Shown here: positions 32,237 to 43,746 of the stretch, in pieces | How the letters are laid out: each line of letters starts with the position of its first letter | Numbering within the stretch: position 1 is the first letter of the stretch | Assembly: GCA_029204225.1 (NCBI GenBank) | Contig: MU831934.1 | Coordinates: 32,120-96,119, forward strand | Direction: 5' to 3' | DNA length: 64,000 bases | DNA from: Diphasiastrum complanatum | Lineage: Eukaryota; Streptophyta; Lycopodiopsida; Lycopodiales; Lycopodiaceae | Made by a program: the position numbers and the translations under genes | The notes under the pieces: generated by a model | Database searches by the model: none | Told to the model about the DNA's origin: nothing | The model's input: the letters and a program-made list of their open reading frames with translations, nothing else

Positions 32237-34123
32237 GTGATCCGATGGAGTGATCTACCCGAAGAGGCTATAGCTATAGTGGATGTTGATATTCGCAACC
32301 ATGAGGCCAATGTCACACCAGTTCCGATGAAGGACAACGACGACGAAGGACAACAACGACGAATCCACCAATATGACAAAAAAGAGCAAAAAGAAGGTGT
32401 TGGATTCCTTGAGGTCAATCAAGATGGACTCAGATACAACGTCATCTTCTACTCAGATGACGGAGAACCAAAAGATGACCAGTCGGGCTAAGATCAATAT
32501 GTTGAAAGAGAAATCTCGATGAACTCCAGTTCACGAGATGCTTGAGACTTTCAAGAATTATACCTTGGATGACGTGGTAATTATGATGTCACAAGCCCAG
32601 CGAGAACCTGATTAAAATTAGGCACCAACGAAACAAGTCTTCACGGACACAGCCAATGAACCTTGTCGAGCCAGGTGAAGAAGAAAAGATAGTGCATGTG
32701 GGAGAGCAGTTAACACCCACACAATTCAAGAGACTATGATCATTGTTGGTGGAATACAAGGACTGTTTTGCCTGGAGTTACAGTGATCTGAAGGGCATTC
32801 CACCAACAGTAGTCCAACACACCATACCCTTGGTGGATGGAGCAGTCCCTAAGTGAGTCATTACTATCGCTGCAACCCGAACTGCACAAAATTGATCAAA
32901 CAGGAGTTGCAAAAGTTGTTATATGCAGATTTCATTTATGAAATCGAGCACACAGAATGGGTATTGCCGATAGTTATAGTACCCAAGAAGAATGGCAAAA
33001 TGCGAATCTATGTGAATCTGAAGGCACTAAATACAGTCACAAAAAAGGATCATTTTTTTTTACCCTTTACGAAAAGTGTCCTTGATAGAGTAGCTGGGGC
33101 CGAAGCCTATATTTTTTTAGATGGCTTCAGTGGTTACAACCAAGTGAAGATAGCACCCCAAGACCAGGACATAATGGGGAACCTATGCCTATAGGTGATG
33201 CCATTTGGACTTTGCAATGCCCCAAGCACTTTCCAGTGTGTTACGTAGGCGGCATTCAAAGAGTATTTGCAAAATTTTTTGGAAATTTTCTTGGATGATC
33301 TGTGCGTGCATGGACCAGACTCAGAACACACATCCAATTTGGAGAAGGTGCTACAAAAATGCCAATTTTGGATTACACGTGGCTTGATTCTCGGCCATAT
33401 AGTATCTAACACGGGATCACCACAAACCTATCAAAGATGAGGATCATTGTTGATCTACCACCGCCAGGAACAATCCGCGAAGTCTACATCTTCATGGGTC
33501 ATGCTAACTATTAGAGGATCTTTATTCTAGATTTTGCGGAGTTAGCCCGACCAATTTACAAACTCAGAACCGATCCACATTGGAACGAGAAAGCCCTAAA
33601 GGCTTCCAAAAGCTTAAAGATGTATTCCACCCAATTTGTCCATTGAGTTTCATGTGCATACGAACGCATTGAAGTATGCAGTTGGAGCAGTCTTAACCCA
33701 GCCAGGAGAACACAAAAAAGATTTTCCAATCCGATTTGCAAGCCGACAGTTCAGTGATACAGAGATGAATTATTCAACAACAGAGTGGGAAGCACTGGCG
33801 ATGATCTATCCGGTTAAGAAGTTTTGGCACTACCTGATGGCCACACATTTTGCTTTTTATATGGACCATCAACCCTTGCTCTATCTTGTTAACAAAACTT
33901 GCAACATAAAGAGAATCACCAGATGGCTACTTCTGTTGTTGGAGTTTGATTTTCGGATAGTAGTCCGCAAGGGAAAACAACACTACATGGCAGGTCATGT
34001 GTCATGAATCAAGAGGAAAGGATGTTACAACCCAACCCGACGATAAGCTAGCCAATATGCAAGAGATCACCTCCTATGAGAGTTGGACCCTCACACACAG
34101 TCTGAACCCTCGCAGAACCTTCG
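32237..34123 (+). pseudogene. Ty3/gypsy pol relic (RT and RNase H)
   Basis: An acidic linker at 32,237-32,490 (YNVIFYSDDGEPKDD) is followed by reverse transcriptase. It shows DCFAWSYSDLKGIPP (about 32,765), VLPIVIVPKKNGKMRIYVNL (about 32,960), FLDGFSGYNQVKIAPQDQD (about 33,115), MPFGLCNAPSTFQ in shifted frame (about 33,200) and FLDD at 33,288-33,299. RNase H at 33,640-34,005 has FHVHTNALKYAVGAVLTQ, DFPIRFASRQFSDTEMNYS and HYLMATHFAFYMDHQPLLYL. The first RNase H Asp is Asn (HTN for the usual HTD). Several stops and frameshifts break the frame. Integrase is absent because a Copia element starts at 34,124. Confidence 0.85.
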
Positions 34124-34902
34124 TGTTGCGGGAGCGCGTGCGTGGGACTGATTCATGTTCGTCCTCACTTCGTCTTCTTTATCGTGAACAATTTTCTGTC
34201 TTTTAATTTTCTTTCGTGCGGAAGCCCTTACAGGATCCCAGACACTCGACTACCCATCACAGAACATATTCTATTCTAGCAAACATGATCCACAGCACAA
34301 GACAAAATGCACAAAAATAGAGTGACTGAATTATCAGTTTTAGTTTAGAGTGAATTCGTCAGTGTCTCGCTCGTTGGCGGAATGACATTCTACTCTTTCG
34401 CTGTGTTCTGCTCGTTGGCAGACTTTCATGCACAGCTATGGTGTCTTTTCTTTCTTACTCTATTCGTTGTGTCTCTCTCTGTCTCTTATAGATATATGTA
34501 TACACTACCTGTATTCACTTCTTACTTTATGATCCAAAGAGGATCGTTTATACCTCCACTATGTGAAGTTTACAAGATAGCTAAACATAGAATCACATCA
34601 CTAGTTAACTACTGCTAGTCAACTAGTTAGTTAGTTTGTGTCATTGCTACTCGTTTTAGCTGGGCGTTGAGCTGCTAGCTGGCAGCGGGAAAGATTTTCC
34701 TTCGTCTGTTTCGTAATCCCCTGTTTGCTTTCGTTCTTCTCGTAGTTTTCGTTTCGAGTCCCTTTTTCAGCTTTGCGGTCCTGGAGGGGTGTTTGCGATT
34801 CGCGATTGATTTGCGAATCCTTCGTGCTTCGAGTCAAAGTCACGTTGACTTTGTGTCTTGTTCGTGCTGCCACAAAGCTGCATGAGTTCACCATTTCTGA
34901 CA
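34124..34902 (-). repeat. 3' LTR (779 bp)
   Basis: TG at 34,124 to CA at 34,902. It shares nearly all its length with 37,782-38,512. Confidence 0.85.
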
Positions 34903-34909
34903 CTCCCTC

Positions 34910-36260
34910 TTGAACCTTGCAGCTTTGTTCGTTTAATCCAATTGCCTCTCTTTGCTTGGTAAAGTCTTGTCAAGCGGTTTCGTGAGGAGATCTGAAATCA
35001 TATTTTCTGATTTTATGAACTGGACCTGGAGCTCTCCTTTCGAGATCAAATCTCGAATATGATGGTACTTCAGAGGAATGTGCTTTGTCTTTGAATGGAA
35101 GACAGGCTCCTAGGACAGATAGATGGCACTCTGAGAGTCCATCATCATCGTGCTTGGCCCCTCTTGTGGTATCCAAATTGCCTCCAACATCATTTGCAGC
35201 ACACTACCTCATTCGCCACTTTCGAAGCTGCGACATACTCAGTTTCGCAAGAGGATTGAGCTACCAAGGTTTGTTTTTTGCATATCCAGCTGATTGTAGT
35301 TCCGCACGCTATCGTACAGCCTCCAGTTTTGGACTTGTTGTCATCTTTGTAGCTCGCATCACTGTAGTGATGCAGCTCGAATCCTTTCGCTTCGTTTCTA
35401 GCTCTGTAGGTTAATCCAACATTTTGGGTACCCTTCAGATACTGTAGGATTCATTTGGCCATTTTTCAAGGTGCTAGACCAGGATTGGAACAGAATTGGC
35501 TCAATGCGTAAACAGAGAAAATTGTTAAATACATCAGACTTCTGATTAAGTTTTGGTAGGGTATACCTGCCATCTTCTGTTCTTCCTCTTCTATTTTTGG
35601 GCAATCCTGTTTTGTGAGCTTGGCTCCAGCTATCATTGGTGTGACTTTCTTTTCACAGTCAATCATGTGGTACTGCTTCAGCACTTTTCTGGCGTACTCT
35701 GACTGACTTAAGTGCATTTTGCCATTTGTTCGATCTCTTCTGATCTCCAGCCCTAGGCATTTTGTTGCTTCTCCAAGATCTGTGATTTTGTAGTTTTCAG
35801 AAATCTGACTCTTCGTGTCCTTGATTAACATCAAGGAATTGTATGTTGCACATCCAAACACTCGTGCGTATGACAGATCAGGCTTCCTGCCTGTCCACAT
35901 CTCGTAAAGTGTTTCGTTCTCCAGCGTTGTCGTTGTTGATTTGTTCTGCAGATGTACTGCTGCATCTATTGCTTTGGCCCAGAATTGGCCTGGCAATTGA
36001 GCCTGTGCCATCATGCATCTGGCTCCTTCAACTAGCATTATGTTTTTTCTTTCTGCCACACCGTTGTATTTTGGTGTGTATGCAAGAGTGAACTGGTGTT
36101 CGATCTCCTGTTCTTTGCAGAATCTTGAGAATTCTGTGTTTTTGTATTCACCTCCATTGTCAGATCTAAGGATCTATATCTTTTTCGAGGTGTGTCGCTC
36201 AGCGAATGCCACGAACTTCTTGAAAGAATCAAATACTTTGGATTTCTTCTTCAAGTAGTA
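34910..36260 (-). pseudogene. Integrase fused to RT tail and RNase H
   Basis: The minus strand has integrase LAYTPKYNGVAERKN and FWAKAIDAAVHLQNKS, then YEMWTGRKPDLSYARVFGCA. It runs in frame at YNSLMLIKDTKSQISENYKI straight into ITDLGEATKCLGLEIRRDR, which belongs after the YVDD palm of reverse transcriptase. RNase H follows (CETEYVAASK, MMMDSQSAIYLS, SKTKHIPLKYHHIRDLISKG, SENMISDLLTKPL) and stops before the polypurine tract. The integrase C-terminus and the RT fingers and palm, roughly 350 residues, are therefore deleted without breaking frame at that point. The rest carries stops. Confidence 0.85.
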
Positions 36261-37716
36261 GATCGTGGTCATTCAACTGTAATCATCTATGAACATTAGA
36301 AAATATTTCAAACTTGAGAGCGAATATGTTTTCATCGGTCCACACACATCAGAGTTGACAAGCTCAAAAACTTCCTTGGCTCTTCTTCCTTCGTGTGTAA
36401 ATGGACTCTGATGTTGCTTGCCTTTCTGATAAGTTTCACATAACTCAACCTCGAACTTTAATATTTTGAGACCTGTGACAATGTCCTTTGTGCTCATGTC
36501 GTACAGGCTCTGTATGTTCAGATGATACAATCTCCTATGCTAGAGCTGAACTTCGTTTTCTGAAGCATTTAATATGCTATCAGAGTTGCTAATTATTTTG
36601 GCCTGGTAGAGGGCACATAGAGTGCTCCTGGCAGCTCTGCTTGGCCTAACAGTGTTCGTAGCTATAGAGAGCCGATGCCTTTGATATCGTGTCTGCTTCC
36701 ATCGCCTAGAATTATTGCTCTGTCATTTTCGAGTTTGCAAAAGTTGATCAAGATCTTCTTGTTGCAGGTTATGTGACTCCTGAATCGATGACCACATCGT
36801 AGGCATGTTCGGAGTAGCTTGTCGAAGCTTCGTCGAGTATCGTGAAAGCTTCATCACCTCTTTCTGCATCTTTAGATGATTCTGCAATGTTTGCCTTTTC
36901 AGCTTTGTTTTTTCTTTTTGGGTTGAATCTGTTGTCGTATGCGGAATGCTCTTTCTTCTTGCAGTGCATGCAAGGTATTGCTGGATTGAACTAGCATTTG
37001 TTGGCTGTATGGCCTGGTTTGTGACAGTGATCGCAAGAAGAAGATTGTTGATTCGAGGACTTCATCTTCTCGAATCTTGGCTTCCTTTTGTTCTTCTTCT
37101 TGCCTTTCGTAAAGAGAGCCTTCTCTTGATCACTGCTTCCCTCTCCTTCGTCTCTCATCAGTCTCTCATCAGCGACAAGACTGACTGCTTTGCCGAATGT
37201 CATATCTGGTAGACTCAATATGAGCATTCTCAGCGGCTGATAGGACGTCGGTAGAGATTTCATGAAGTACATCAGCTGCTGTGGTGCTGGGACCTGGTGC
37301 TCTTGTCCTGATACAGCGAGTTGAGCGAAGATCGTTCTGATCTTCTCAACGTGCTGATCCAATTGGTTGTCGTCCCACCGTATTGATTGCAGCTGATTGT
37401 AAAGGTGCATGACTGAAGCTATAGTCCTCACTTCATACTTCTGCTTTAATCTTTCCCATGCTGCATGGTTGCTTTTGTAGTCTTCAATCTACATGAGTAG
37501 ATCTTTATTTATGGACGAAACGATGATCGCCACGCACTCATCCTTTCTGATCCATTCAGTTCTCCTCGTGTCTCCCTCTGGAGGCTGCATTTCTGAGAGC
37601 TTGGTCACCAACCAGATGCCTTCGCCCTTCAGGAATGTTTTGATTTTGAATTTCCAGATTCTGTAATTTGCGCCATCGAGACTGATTGCTACTCTAGTCT
37701 GGATGGTCGTAGCCAT
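36261..37716 (-). pseudogene. Copia gag, protease and integrase N-terminus
   Basis: ATG at 37,716 opens MATTIQTRVAISLDGANYRI. A TAG stands at 37,486-37,488, where the sister copy near 30,465 has CAG. Gag continues at 36,991-37,431 (LPTSYQPLRMLILSLPDMTF) to the zinc knuckle CDHCHKPGHTANKC. It goes on to a degenerate second knuckle (CMHCKKKEHSAYDN) and the protease motif VIDSGVT near 36,772. Pre-integrase and integrase follow (HRRLYHLNIQSLYDM, NSDVCGPMKT, MFIDDYS, SDNGGEY). Several TAG stops replace Trp or Gln. Confidence 0.85.
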
Positions 37717-37769
37717 ATTATGTTGTATGGAAGAATCACTGCTGGGATATCAGTAGTGACAACCTGTTA

Positions 37770-37781
37770 GCTCTGATACCA
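37770..37781 (-). promoter_or_regulatory. Primer binding site
   Basis: The minus strand reads TGGTATCAGAGC next to the TG of the right LTR. Confidence 0.85.
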
Positions 37782-38512
37782 TGTTGCGGGAGCGAGTGCG
37801 TGGGACTGATTCGTGTTCGTCCTCACTTTGTCTTCTTTATCGCGAACAATTTTATGTCTTTTGATTTTCTTTCGTGCGAAAGCCCTTACAGGATCCCAGA
37901 CACTCGACTACGCATCATAGAACATATTCTATTCTAGCAATCATGATCAACAACACAAGACGAGATGCACGAAAATAGAGTGACTGAATTATCAGTTTTA
38001 GTTTAGAGTGAATTCGTCAGTGTCTCGTTCGTTTGGCGGAATAACATTCTACTCGTGTTCTGCTTGTTGGCAGACTTTCATGCACAGCTATGGTGTCTTT
38101 TCTTTCTTACTCTATTCGCTACGTCTCTCTCTCTGTCTCTTACAGATCTTTGTATACACTACTTGTATTCACTTCTTACTTTATGATCCAGAGAGAATCG
38201 TTTATACCTTCATTATGTGGAGTTTACAAGATAGCTGAACATAGAATCACATCACTAGTTAACGCTAGTCAACTAGTTAGTTAGTCTGTGTCATTGCTAC
38301 TCGTTTCAGTTGGGCGTGAAGCCCGTTGAGCTGCTAGCTGGCATCGCAAAAGATTTTCCTTCGTTTGTTTTTTAATCTCCCGTTTGCTTTCGTTCTCTTC
38401 GTAGTTTTTGTTTCGCGTCCCTTTTTGGGCTTTGCGGTCTTGGAGGGGTGTTTGCGATTCGTAATTGATTCGCGAATCGTTCGTGCTTCGAGTCAAAGAC
38501 ACGCTGACTATC
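37782..38512 (-). repeat. 5' LTR, outer end lost
   Basis: It matches the 34,124 LTR up to the motif GTGCTTCGAGTCAAAG. Beyond that a 50-bp imperfect tandem copy of that motif (about 38,480-38,580) leads into unrelated sequence. Confidence 0.8.
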
Positions 38513-38579
38513 GCGAATTGTCTTCATTTGTGCTTCGAGTCAAAGTCATGTTGACTGTCACGAATTGTTCGACCTTCGT

Positions 38580-39416
38580 CCAAACTACACTTCAGTTCCC
38601 CTCTATTCCATCCATCCTATGGTTTGGACAAACAGTCCCCACCCCTATTTCCACTTCTATTTCTCTCGCACCACCTGTTTCACCATCAAAGGTTGTCGAG
38701 GACAACCAACCATTGCCTGATGACGCATTTGTTCTGACAATTTTCATACCATCACCAGATCGGACTGATTCCACTGCCCCAGATGACAGAAGGTCCCCTG
38801 AGAATCTGATTGAAGACAATGACGACGGTGCTCTACCAGTCGTTGGAGCCACTACCACACAAGCCCCTTTTAGTGCCAGCGTACCGGCTGTTCCAACAGA
38901 TTTAACGACGACGTACCAAACCTTGGGGGCATATATCCAAGAGGCGATAGCGGCCAGGGCCACTTTGGATAGCCGAGTACTCCACTTGGCGACAAGCAAC
39001 ACCCAGTTGCGAGCGGAACTCACGAAGCTGCAGCAAGAGCTTCTTATAGCTCAACAGCATGAACAGAACGGGCATCGGGAGATCGCCAAGCTGCAGCAGA
39101 AGGAGGATGGCCTAAACCAATATATTCAAAGCCTCTCCAAATCGTTGACAGATGCCTCCAAGAAGGTGCGGGACCTTCAGTCCGAAGCGTCCCAACGGCT
39201 TGCTTCCCTCCAGGCGCAACTACAAATTTATGAAGCAGAGAATACGCGCCTGGGGGCGGAAATGAAAGCCTTACAAAGCAAAAAACTCGCCTAGCTAGCT
39301 CAATCCGCACCAGTCTCAAGGCCAATCTCTCAAGAGAGATGAATCTCTTTAGGCGTCAAGTGCAGGTACATAACCAAACGTTAAACAGCTATCAGGCGGA
39401 GTTCGACAAGTACCGG
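38580..39416 (+). pseudogene. Coiled-coil repeated ORF, copy 2
   Basis: The plus strand is open to 39,294. It starts in a proline/serine-rich region (SISLAPPVSPSKVVEDNQ), then LPDDAFVLTIF and SPENLIEDNDDGALPVVGA. A long coiled coil follows (ARATLDSRVLHLATSNTQLR, LTKLQQELLIAQQHEQNGHR, LNQYIQSLSKSLTDASKKV, SQRLASLQAQLQIYEAENTR). After the TAG at 39,292-39,294 and a frameshift it continues as MNLFRRQVQVHNQTLNSYQA and DKYR, where a minus-strand Copia gag cuts it off. It is much better preserved than copy 1 at 10,040-11,392 but lacks the C-terminal domain seen there. I do not know its function. Confidence 0.7.
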
Positions 39417-39419
39417 ATT

Positions 39420-40209
39420 TTGGTTTCTTGTTTCTGGGATTTTGGTTGTAGTCAATGGCTGCGTGACCCTTCTTGTGACAGTGGATGCACTCTATCTCTG
39501 GGTTGAGCCAGCACTTATCAACAGTGTGGCCTTCTCGTGTGCATCTGATATAGGTCTTTTTCTCACCGTTCTGCTGTCTTGATTTATTTCTGCTCTTCCA
39601 TTTGCTTTCTTTCGCTCCCTCTGACTGCTGCTTTTGATCTTGTCTTTGGTCTGACTCCCTCTTAGGCTTGAAATTTTTCTTTTACTTCTCTTTGTTGCTG
39701 TACAGAGCTTGATCAGAGTTATCCTTGTCATCAAGGTGTTCGCGGGCTTCCACCTCTTCTCTGATCTCGATTACAGCCTTCTCAAGAGTCATCGTTGGAT
39801 CTTTAGCAAGTAGTGTTCGGGTCGTTTGAAACGATCTTGGTAGAGCTCACAGTAGGTATGTGAGCTGATTCTCGGTTGAGACTGCATTCTCTGTTCCAGA
39901 ATTGTGTAGCGAGAGGAACAGGTCCTTCATTCTTCTGATGAAGGAAGTGAGGTCTGTACCGTCCCATCTGAGATTGGTCAGTTGATCTTCAAGGAGCATA
40001 GTTTGGCTTCATGATTTCATTTGAAATCTGATCAACAAAGCATCTCACGCATCTCTTGCTTTAGAGAGTGTGGCTAAATAAAGTGTTAAGCTGTCTACGA
40101 TGGAGGAAGACAACACGGCTACTGCCTTGTCGTTCTTCTCTCTCCATTCCCGTAGCTCTTTGCCGGTGGTTGTGGGCATCTCTTCTGTGCCATCAACCTA
40201 GGGCCATAG
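39420..40209 (-). pseudogene. Copia gag fragment
   Basis: The minus strand encodes VDGTEEMPTT, LATLSKA, LLEDQLTNLRWDGTDLTSF, ALPRSFQTTRTLLAKDPTMT and the knuckles IRCTREGHTVDKCWLNPEIE and CIHCHKKGHAAIDYNQN. It is a close relative of the gag at 60,810-61,688. The 5' end is interrupted by an LTR at 40,210 and the 3' end abuts the coiled-coil ORF. Confidence 0.8.
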
Positions 40210-40549
40210 TGTCAAGGATCTTACTGGCAGTATACTTAGTTAATTTGCAAGCAATCTGACATCAATAAGATAAACAGTAAAGAGAGATCACACACAAACC
40301 CAAGAAAACACTTCTGAACTATATTTACAAAAGAGACTGAAAGATATATATACGTAGTCTGATTTTTGTGGGGTATCGCTGCATGGCAGTTCGGTCCCCG
40401 TTACGGGACACATGTCCCAACTTACACTACGTGTACCGTCAAACTGGCACACATGCATACTATCACAAAGGTAGTAAAAAGCTCAAAATCACTGCTTAGC
40501 ACAGAAAGTCATGAACTGTGAGAGAAACTCGGGCTTACTTATTCTAACA
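40210..40549 (-). repeat. 3' LTR of a minus-strand Copia element (about 340 bp)
   Basis: TGTCAAGGATC at the left and TTATTCTAACA at the right give TG...CA ends. A polypurine tract (TTAAGGGAGAG on the minus strand) adjoins it at 40,550. A TATATATA box lies near 40,347. Confidence 0.7.
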
Positions 40550-42617
40550 CTCTCCCTTAAGCCATAGTTTATCTTTTTTACAAAGAGGTTTTCTCTAAAA
40601 AACTCAAACTTATCAGTACTTAAAGGTTTAGTGAATATATCGGCTAACTAATTCTCTGTCTTACAATGCACTACGTCTATTTCATTAGATAATAACTTCT
40701 CTCTAATGAAATAATACTTAATTTCTATATGCTTCGTGCATGCATGAAATACAGGATTTTTAGCTACTGTATAGCACTCTGACTGTCACATCTGATCACA
40801 GTAGGCTTATTCTGCGAAATTCCAATGTCTTCTAACATTCTTCTTAGACAAACTGCTTCCTGCGTAGCTGAACATAGTGCTTTTGTGTCTTGTTTCTTAC
40901 TTGTCCAAGAAAATACACCATTACCAACATGAAATATATAACCTGTGGTAGATCTCTTGTCATCAATACAACTTGCCCAATCTGAATCAACAAAGCCCTG
41001 TAAAACTGGTAAAGTATGTTGCCTCTCATATAACAATCCATGGGTTAACGTGTCTTTCACATAACGAAGAATTCTCTTCGCCGCTTTCCAATGAATCTCT
41101 CTAGGAGTAGCCATGAATTGTATTGTGTTGTACGTAGACGACCTCATAATCACAAGAAATGATGATGATTTGATTGGTGCAATCAAGAAAGACTTATCTT
41201 CTAGTTTTGATATGACTGATCTTAACTTGATGCACTATTGTTTGGGAGTGGAAGTATGGCAAGGTTGTTGTGCGACAACAAGCTAGTATCCACACCTGTG
41301 GAGGTTGGTAAGAAACTATCTAACCAGGATGAGAGTGCACTAGTTGATGCCACTTTATTTCGTCAATTAGTTGGTTCGCTGATTTATCTCACAACTACTC
41401 GTCCTGACATAAGTTATGTTGTAAGTGTTGTAATTCAGTGTGATACTAGAGTCACGAGCAAAGTAGTAAAGATTGAAATTTGAAGAAGTGCGTATCAGAC
41501 CTCTAGAAAGGAGATGCTCATCAAAGTGGCTGTACCAAGCACGTGGTGCTTGTTTCAATCCGTACAAGGCCTTCTTCAGCTTGCACACTTTGTCTTCCAT
41601 GCCATGTATCACAAAGCCACTAGGTTGCTCCATGTACACTTCTTCTGCAAGTTTACCATTCAGGAATGCAGACTTTACGTCCATCTGATGTAGATTCCAT
41701 CCAAATAGTGCCGCCAAAGCAATCACCATGCGAAGTGTATTCCACTTGGCCACAGGAATGAAGGTCTCATTGTAGTCAATGCCCTTACTTTGCTCATAGT
41801 CCTTCACTACAAGCCTTGTTTTGTGTTTTGCAATAGTTCCATCAACATTGTACTTTGTCATGTATACCCATTTGTTGCTAATGGGTCTTTTGCCCTTTGG
41901 AAGATCCACTATCTCCCATGTGTCATGGTGTTTGATGGAATCAATCTCCTCATGCATTGCTTTTTGCCATATCTCCTGATTTCTGGCCTCCTCAAAGCAA
42001 GAGGGTTCAGTAGATGAAATAATGTCACTCATAAGTGCAAGATTTACCTGAAACTTGTCAGGTTCCTTCCTCTCTCATGTGGAATGCCGCAACTCTCTCT
42101 CCTTGCTAGGCTCGGCAATTTCTCCTTTTTTGTCACTCATGAGTTTAGTATACCATTTGGGTAACTTACGTTGAGGTGATCCTCTACGAGGTGAATAGGA
42201 ATCCCATGGTGCATCTTGCTCCTTCCTTTTATCACCTGCTACCTCAGTCTTTTCCGATCCAATAGATTTGTTTCTCGCTCTCCATCTCGTCTCTATGGTG
42301 GGAGGAGTACCACGTCCCTCATCATCATCATCATGATCTTCCTGTGGTGGTAGAACTACTTCATCCTCTTTGAGAAGCTTGCATAGCTCATCATTATTCT
42401 TTTCTTCATCCCCAAATCTATGGATTTCATCAAATAAGACATCACGGCTTATGTGCACACGTAGCCCCTCTGGATCATAACATCTATATCCCTTGGTTTG
42501 TTCAAGGCCTTTACCCGCATTTTGGCTCTCTCACTCTTAGGTATGTGAACATATATTCGACATCCAAATATTCGCAACTCATCCATCTTAGGCTTCTTAC
42601 TAGTGAATGCCTCTTCT
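40550..42617 (-). pseudogene. Copia pol (integrase tail, RT, RNase H) with internal inversion
   Basis: The minus strand reads integrase tail FGCRIYVHIPKSERAKM (about 42,560) and a linker rich in D and E (42,075-42,458). RT follows with HDTWEIVDLPKGKRPISNKW, NETFIPVAKWNTLRMVIAL, HQMDVKSAFLNGKLAEEVYM and KLKKALYGLKQAPRAWY to NLYYFARDS at about 41,465. RNase H (FMATPREIHWKAAKRILRYV, QGFVDSDWASC, FSWTSKKQDT, CDSQSAIQ) occupies 41,116 down to about 40,560. The piece that should join them is inverted at 41,117-41,445. The 5' half of the element beyond 42,617 is missing. Confidence 0.88.
41117..41445 (+). pseudogene. Inverted RT palm/thumb segment
   Basis: The plus strand encodes CIVLYVDDLIITRNDDD, DMTDLNLMHYCLGVEVWQ and, after a small deletion, KLSNQDESALVDATLFRQLV and YLTTTRPDISYVVSVVIQ. 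These are the residues missing between the minus-strand RT and RNase H on either side. Confidence 0.88.
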
Positions 42618-43580
42618 AAGGCATTTTAGCGACACTGTCTCCTTTTTCGCAAAAAATGCGACAATGTCGGGAAAAGTTGCCAGAGTTAATTTTTAAGTGT
42701 TTTAGGCCTAGGGATGAGTTTTCTTCATGACCCAAAAATGCGAACTGTGCGACAAAACAATTAAAAAATGCAAACTGTGCGAAACATAGTTCAAAATGCA
42801 CAGTCGCGAAAAAAAAATAAGGAAAAATGCTAAGGCTTTGAAAGATAGAAACTAATAGTTTATTCACTAGTAAAGTAAAACATTATTTAGGAGATGCGGC
42901 ACAACATATTGGCACCTAGATTCTACTTACCTATATGTAAAGGGACATATTAGAGTCGAAGCCTAACAAACTCCAAATTCCAACAAGGCATTTTCAAAAG
43001 AGGTATATTTAATATAAAACTCTCTTTTAAAGTCATATCAACAACGTCAATCAAGCAAACCAAAAAGGCCACAAAGTTGATCAAGATATGGCCATACTTG
43101 TATTAATGAGAGAAATTGGTTGCATAATGTGAAATTAAGTTCATCCATGGCGTATATGATTTTAATATTACATAGACTGATGAATAAAGTATCCATCTTT
43201 GAACAAGATTACAATTGTGAAAAAAACTGGATGCATTTGTCAGATGGGAATATACAAGTTCATTGATGTTACCACCTCTGTTTGGTAGGTACAAGTAAGT
43301 CATATGCATTATTTGAGCCCCCCCGTCTCTGTTATGTACCAACATTAATATAACAATAAAAGCCTATGCATTCATTACACTAAATTCTTGCCATATATAT
43401 CAAAAAAGAAAAGGAGCGCTTATTTTTGTGTTACTAAAAATCTCCATTCTTATCTCTGTTAATAATTTCATGACCTATTTCTAATTGAATCCCAATTTCA
43501 AAAACCCTTTTGGGTGATTTAAAATGTTAGTCATAGGTATAAATGATTGATTTTTCGTATATCAATTTTACAGACTAGCT
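42618..43580. other. Spacer
   Basis: No gene is supported. Bases 42,630-42,830 are rich in short GCGACA/GCGAAAAATGCG-like motifs in both orientations. The remainder is AT-rich. Confidence 0.5.
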
Positions 43581-43700
43581 AGCGGGCGTGAGCAGGCCCG
43601 CTACTGGCTGTAGCATGCAGCCTTCATGCACCAAGCTGTTCTGCGGCGAGGTGCATTGAAGGCTGCTTGCTACAAGGTAGCAAGTCTGCTCAAGCCTGCT
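43581..43700. repeat. Fold-back element with about 50-bp arms
   Basis: The left arm at 43,581-43,632 (AGCGGGCGTGAGCAGGCCCG... to CCTTCATGCACC) and right arm at 43,650-43,700 are imperfect inverted copies around a loop of about 17 bases. This is the layout of a small MITE-like hairpin. Confidence 0.8.
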
Positions 43701-43716
43701 ACCTGGCGTAATTGAA

Positions 43717-43746
43717 GTTTGGGCCTTTCAATTGAAAGGCCCAAAC
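43717..43746. repeat. Perfect 30-bp palindrome
   Basis: The first half is GTTTGGGCCTTTCAA and the second half is its exact reverse complement, with no loop. Confidence 0.95.

Larger units (their letters stand above)
34124..38512 (-). mobile_element. LTR-bounded minus-strand Copia element
   Basis: The left LTR (34,124-34,902, TGTTGCGGGAGC... to ATTTCTGACA) is the 3' LTR, bordered by a polypurine tract reading AAGAGGGAG on the minus strand. The right LTR begins at 37,782 after a primer binding site at 37,770-37,781. It matches the left LTR to about 38,512, then diverges, so about 70 bp at its outer end are missing or replaced. The interior runs gag, protease, integrase, RNase H in the correct minus-strand order, but with most of RT deleted. 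Confidence 0.88.
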
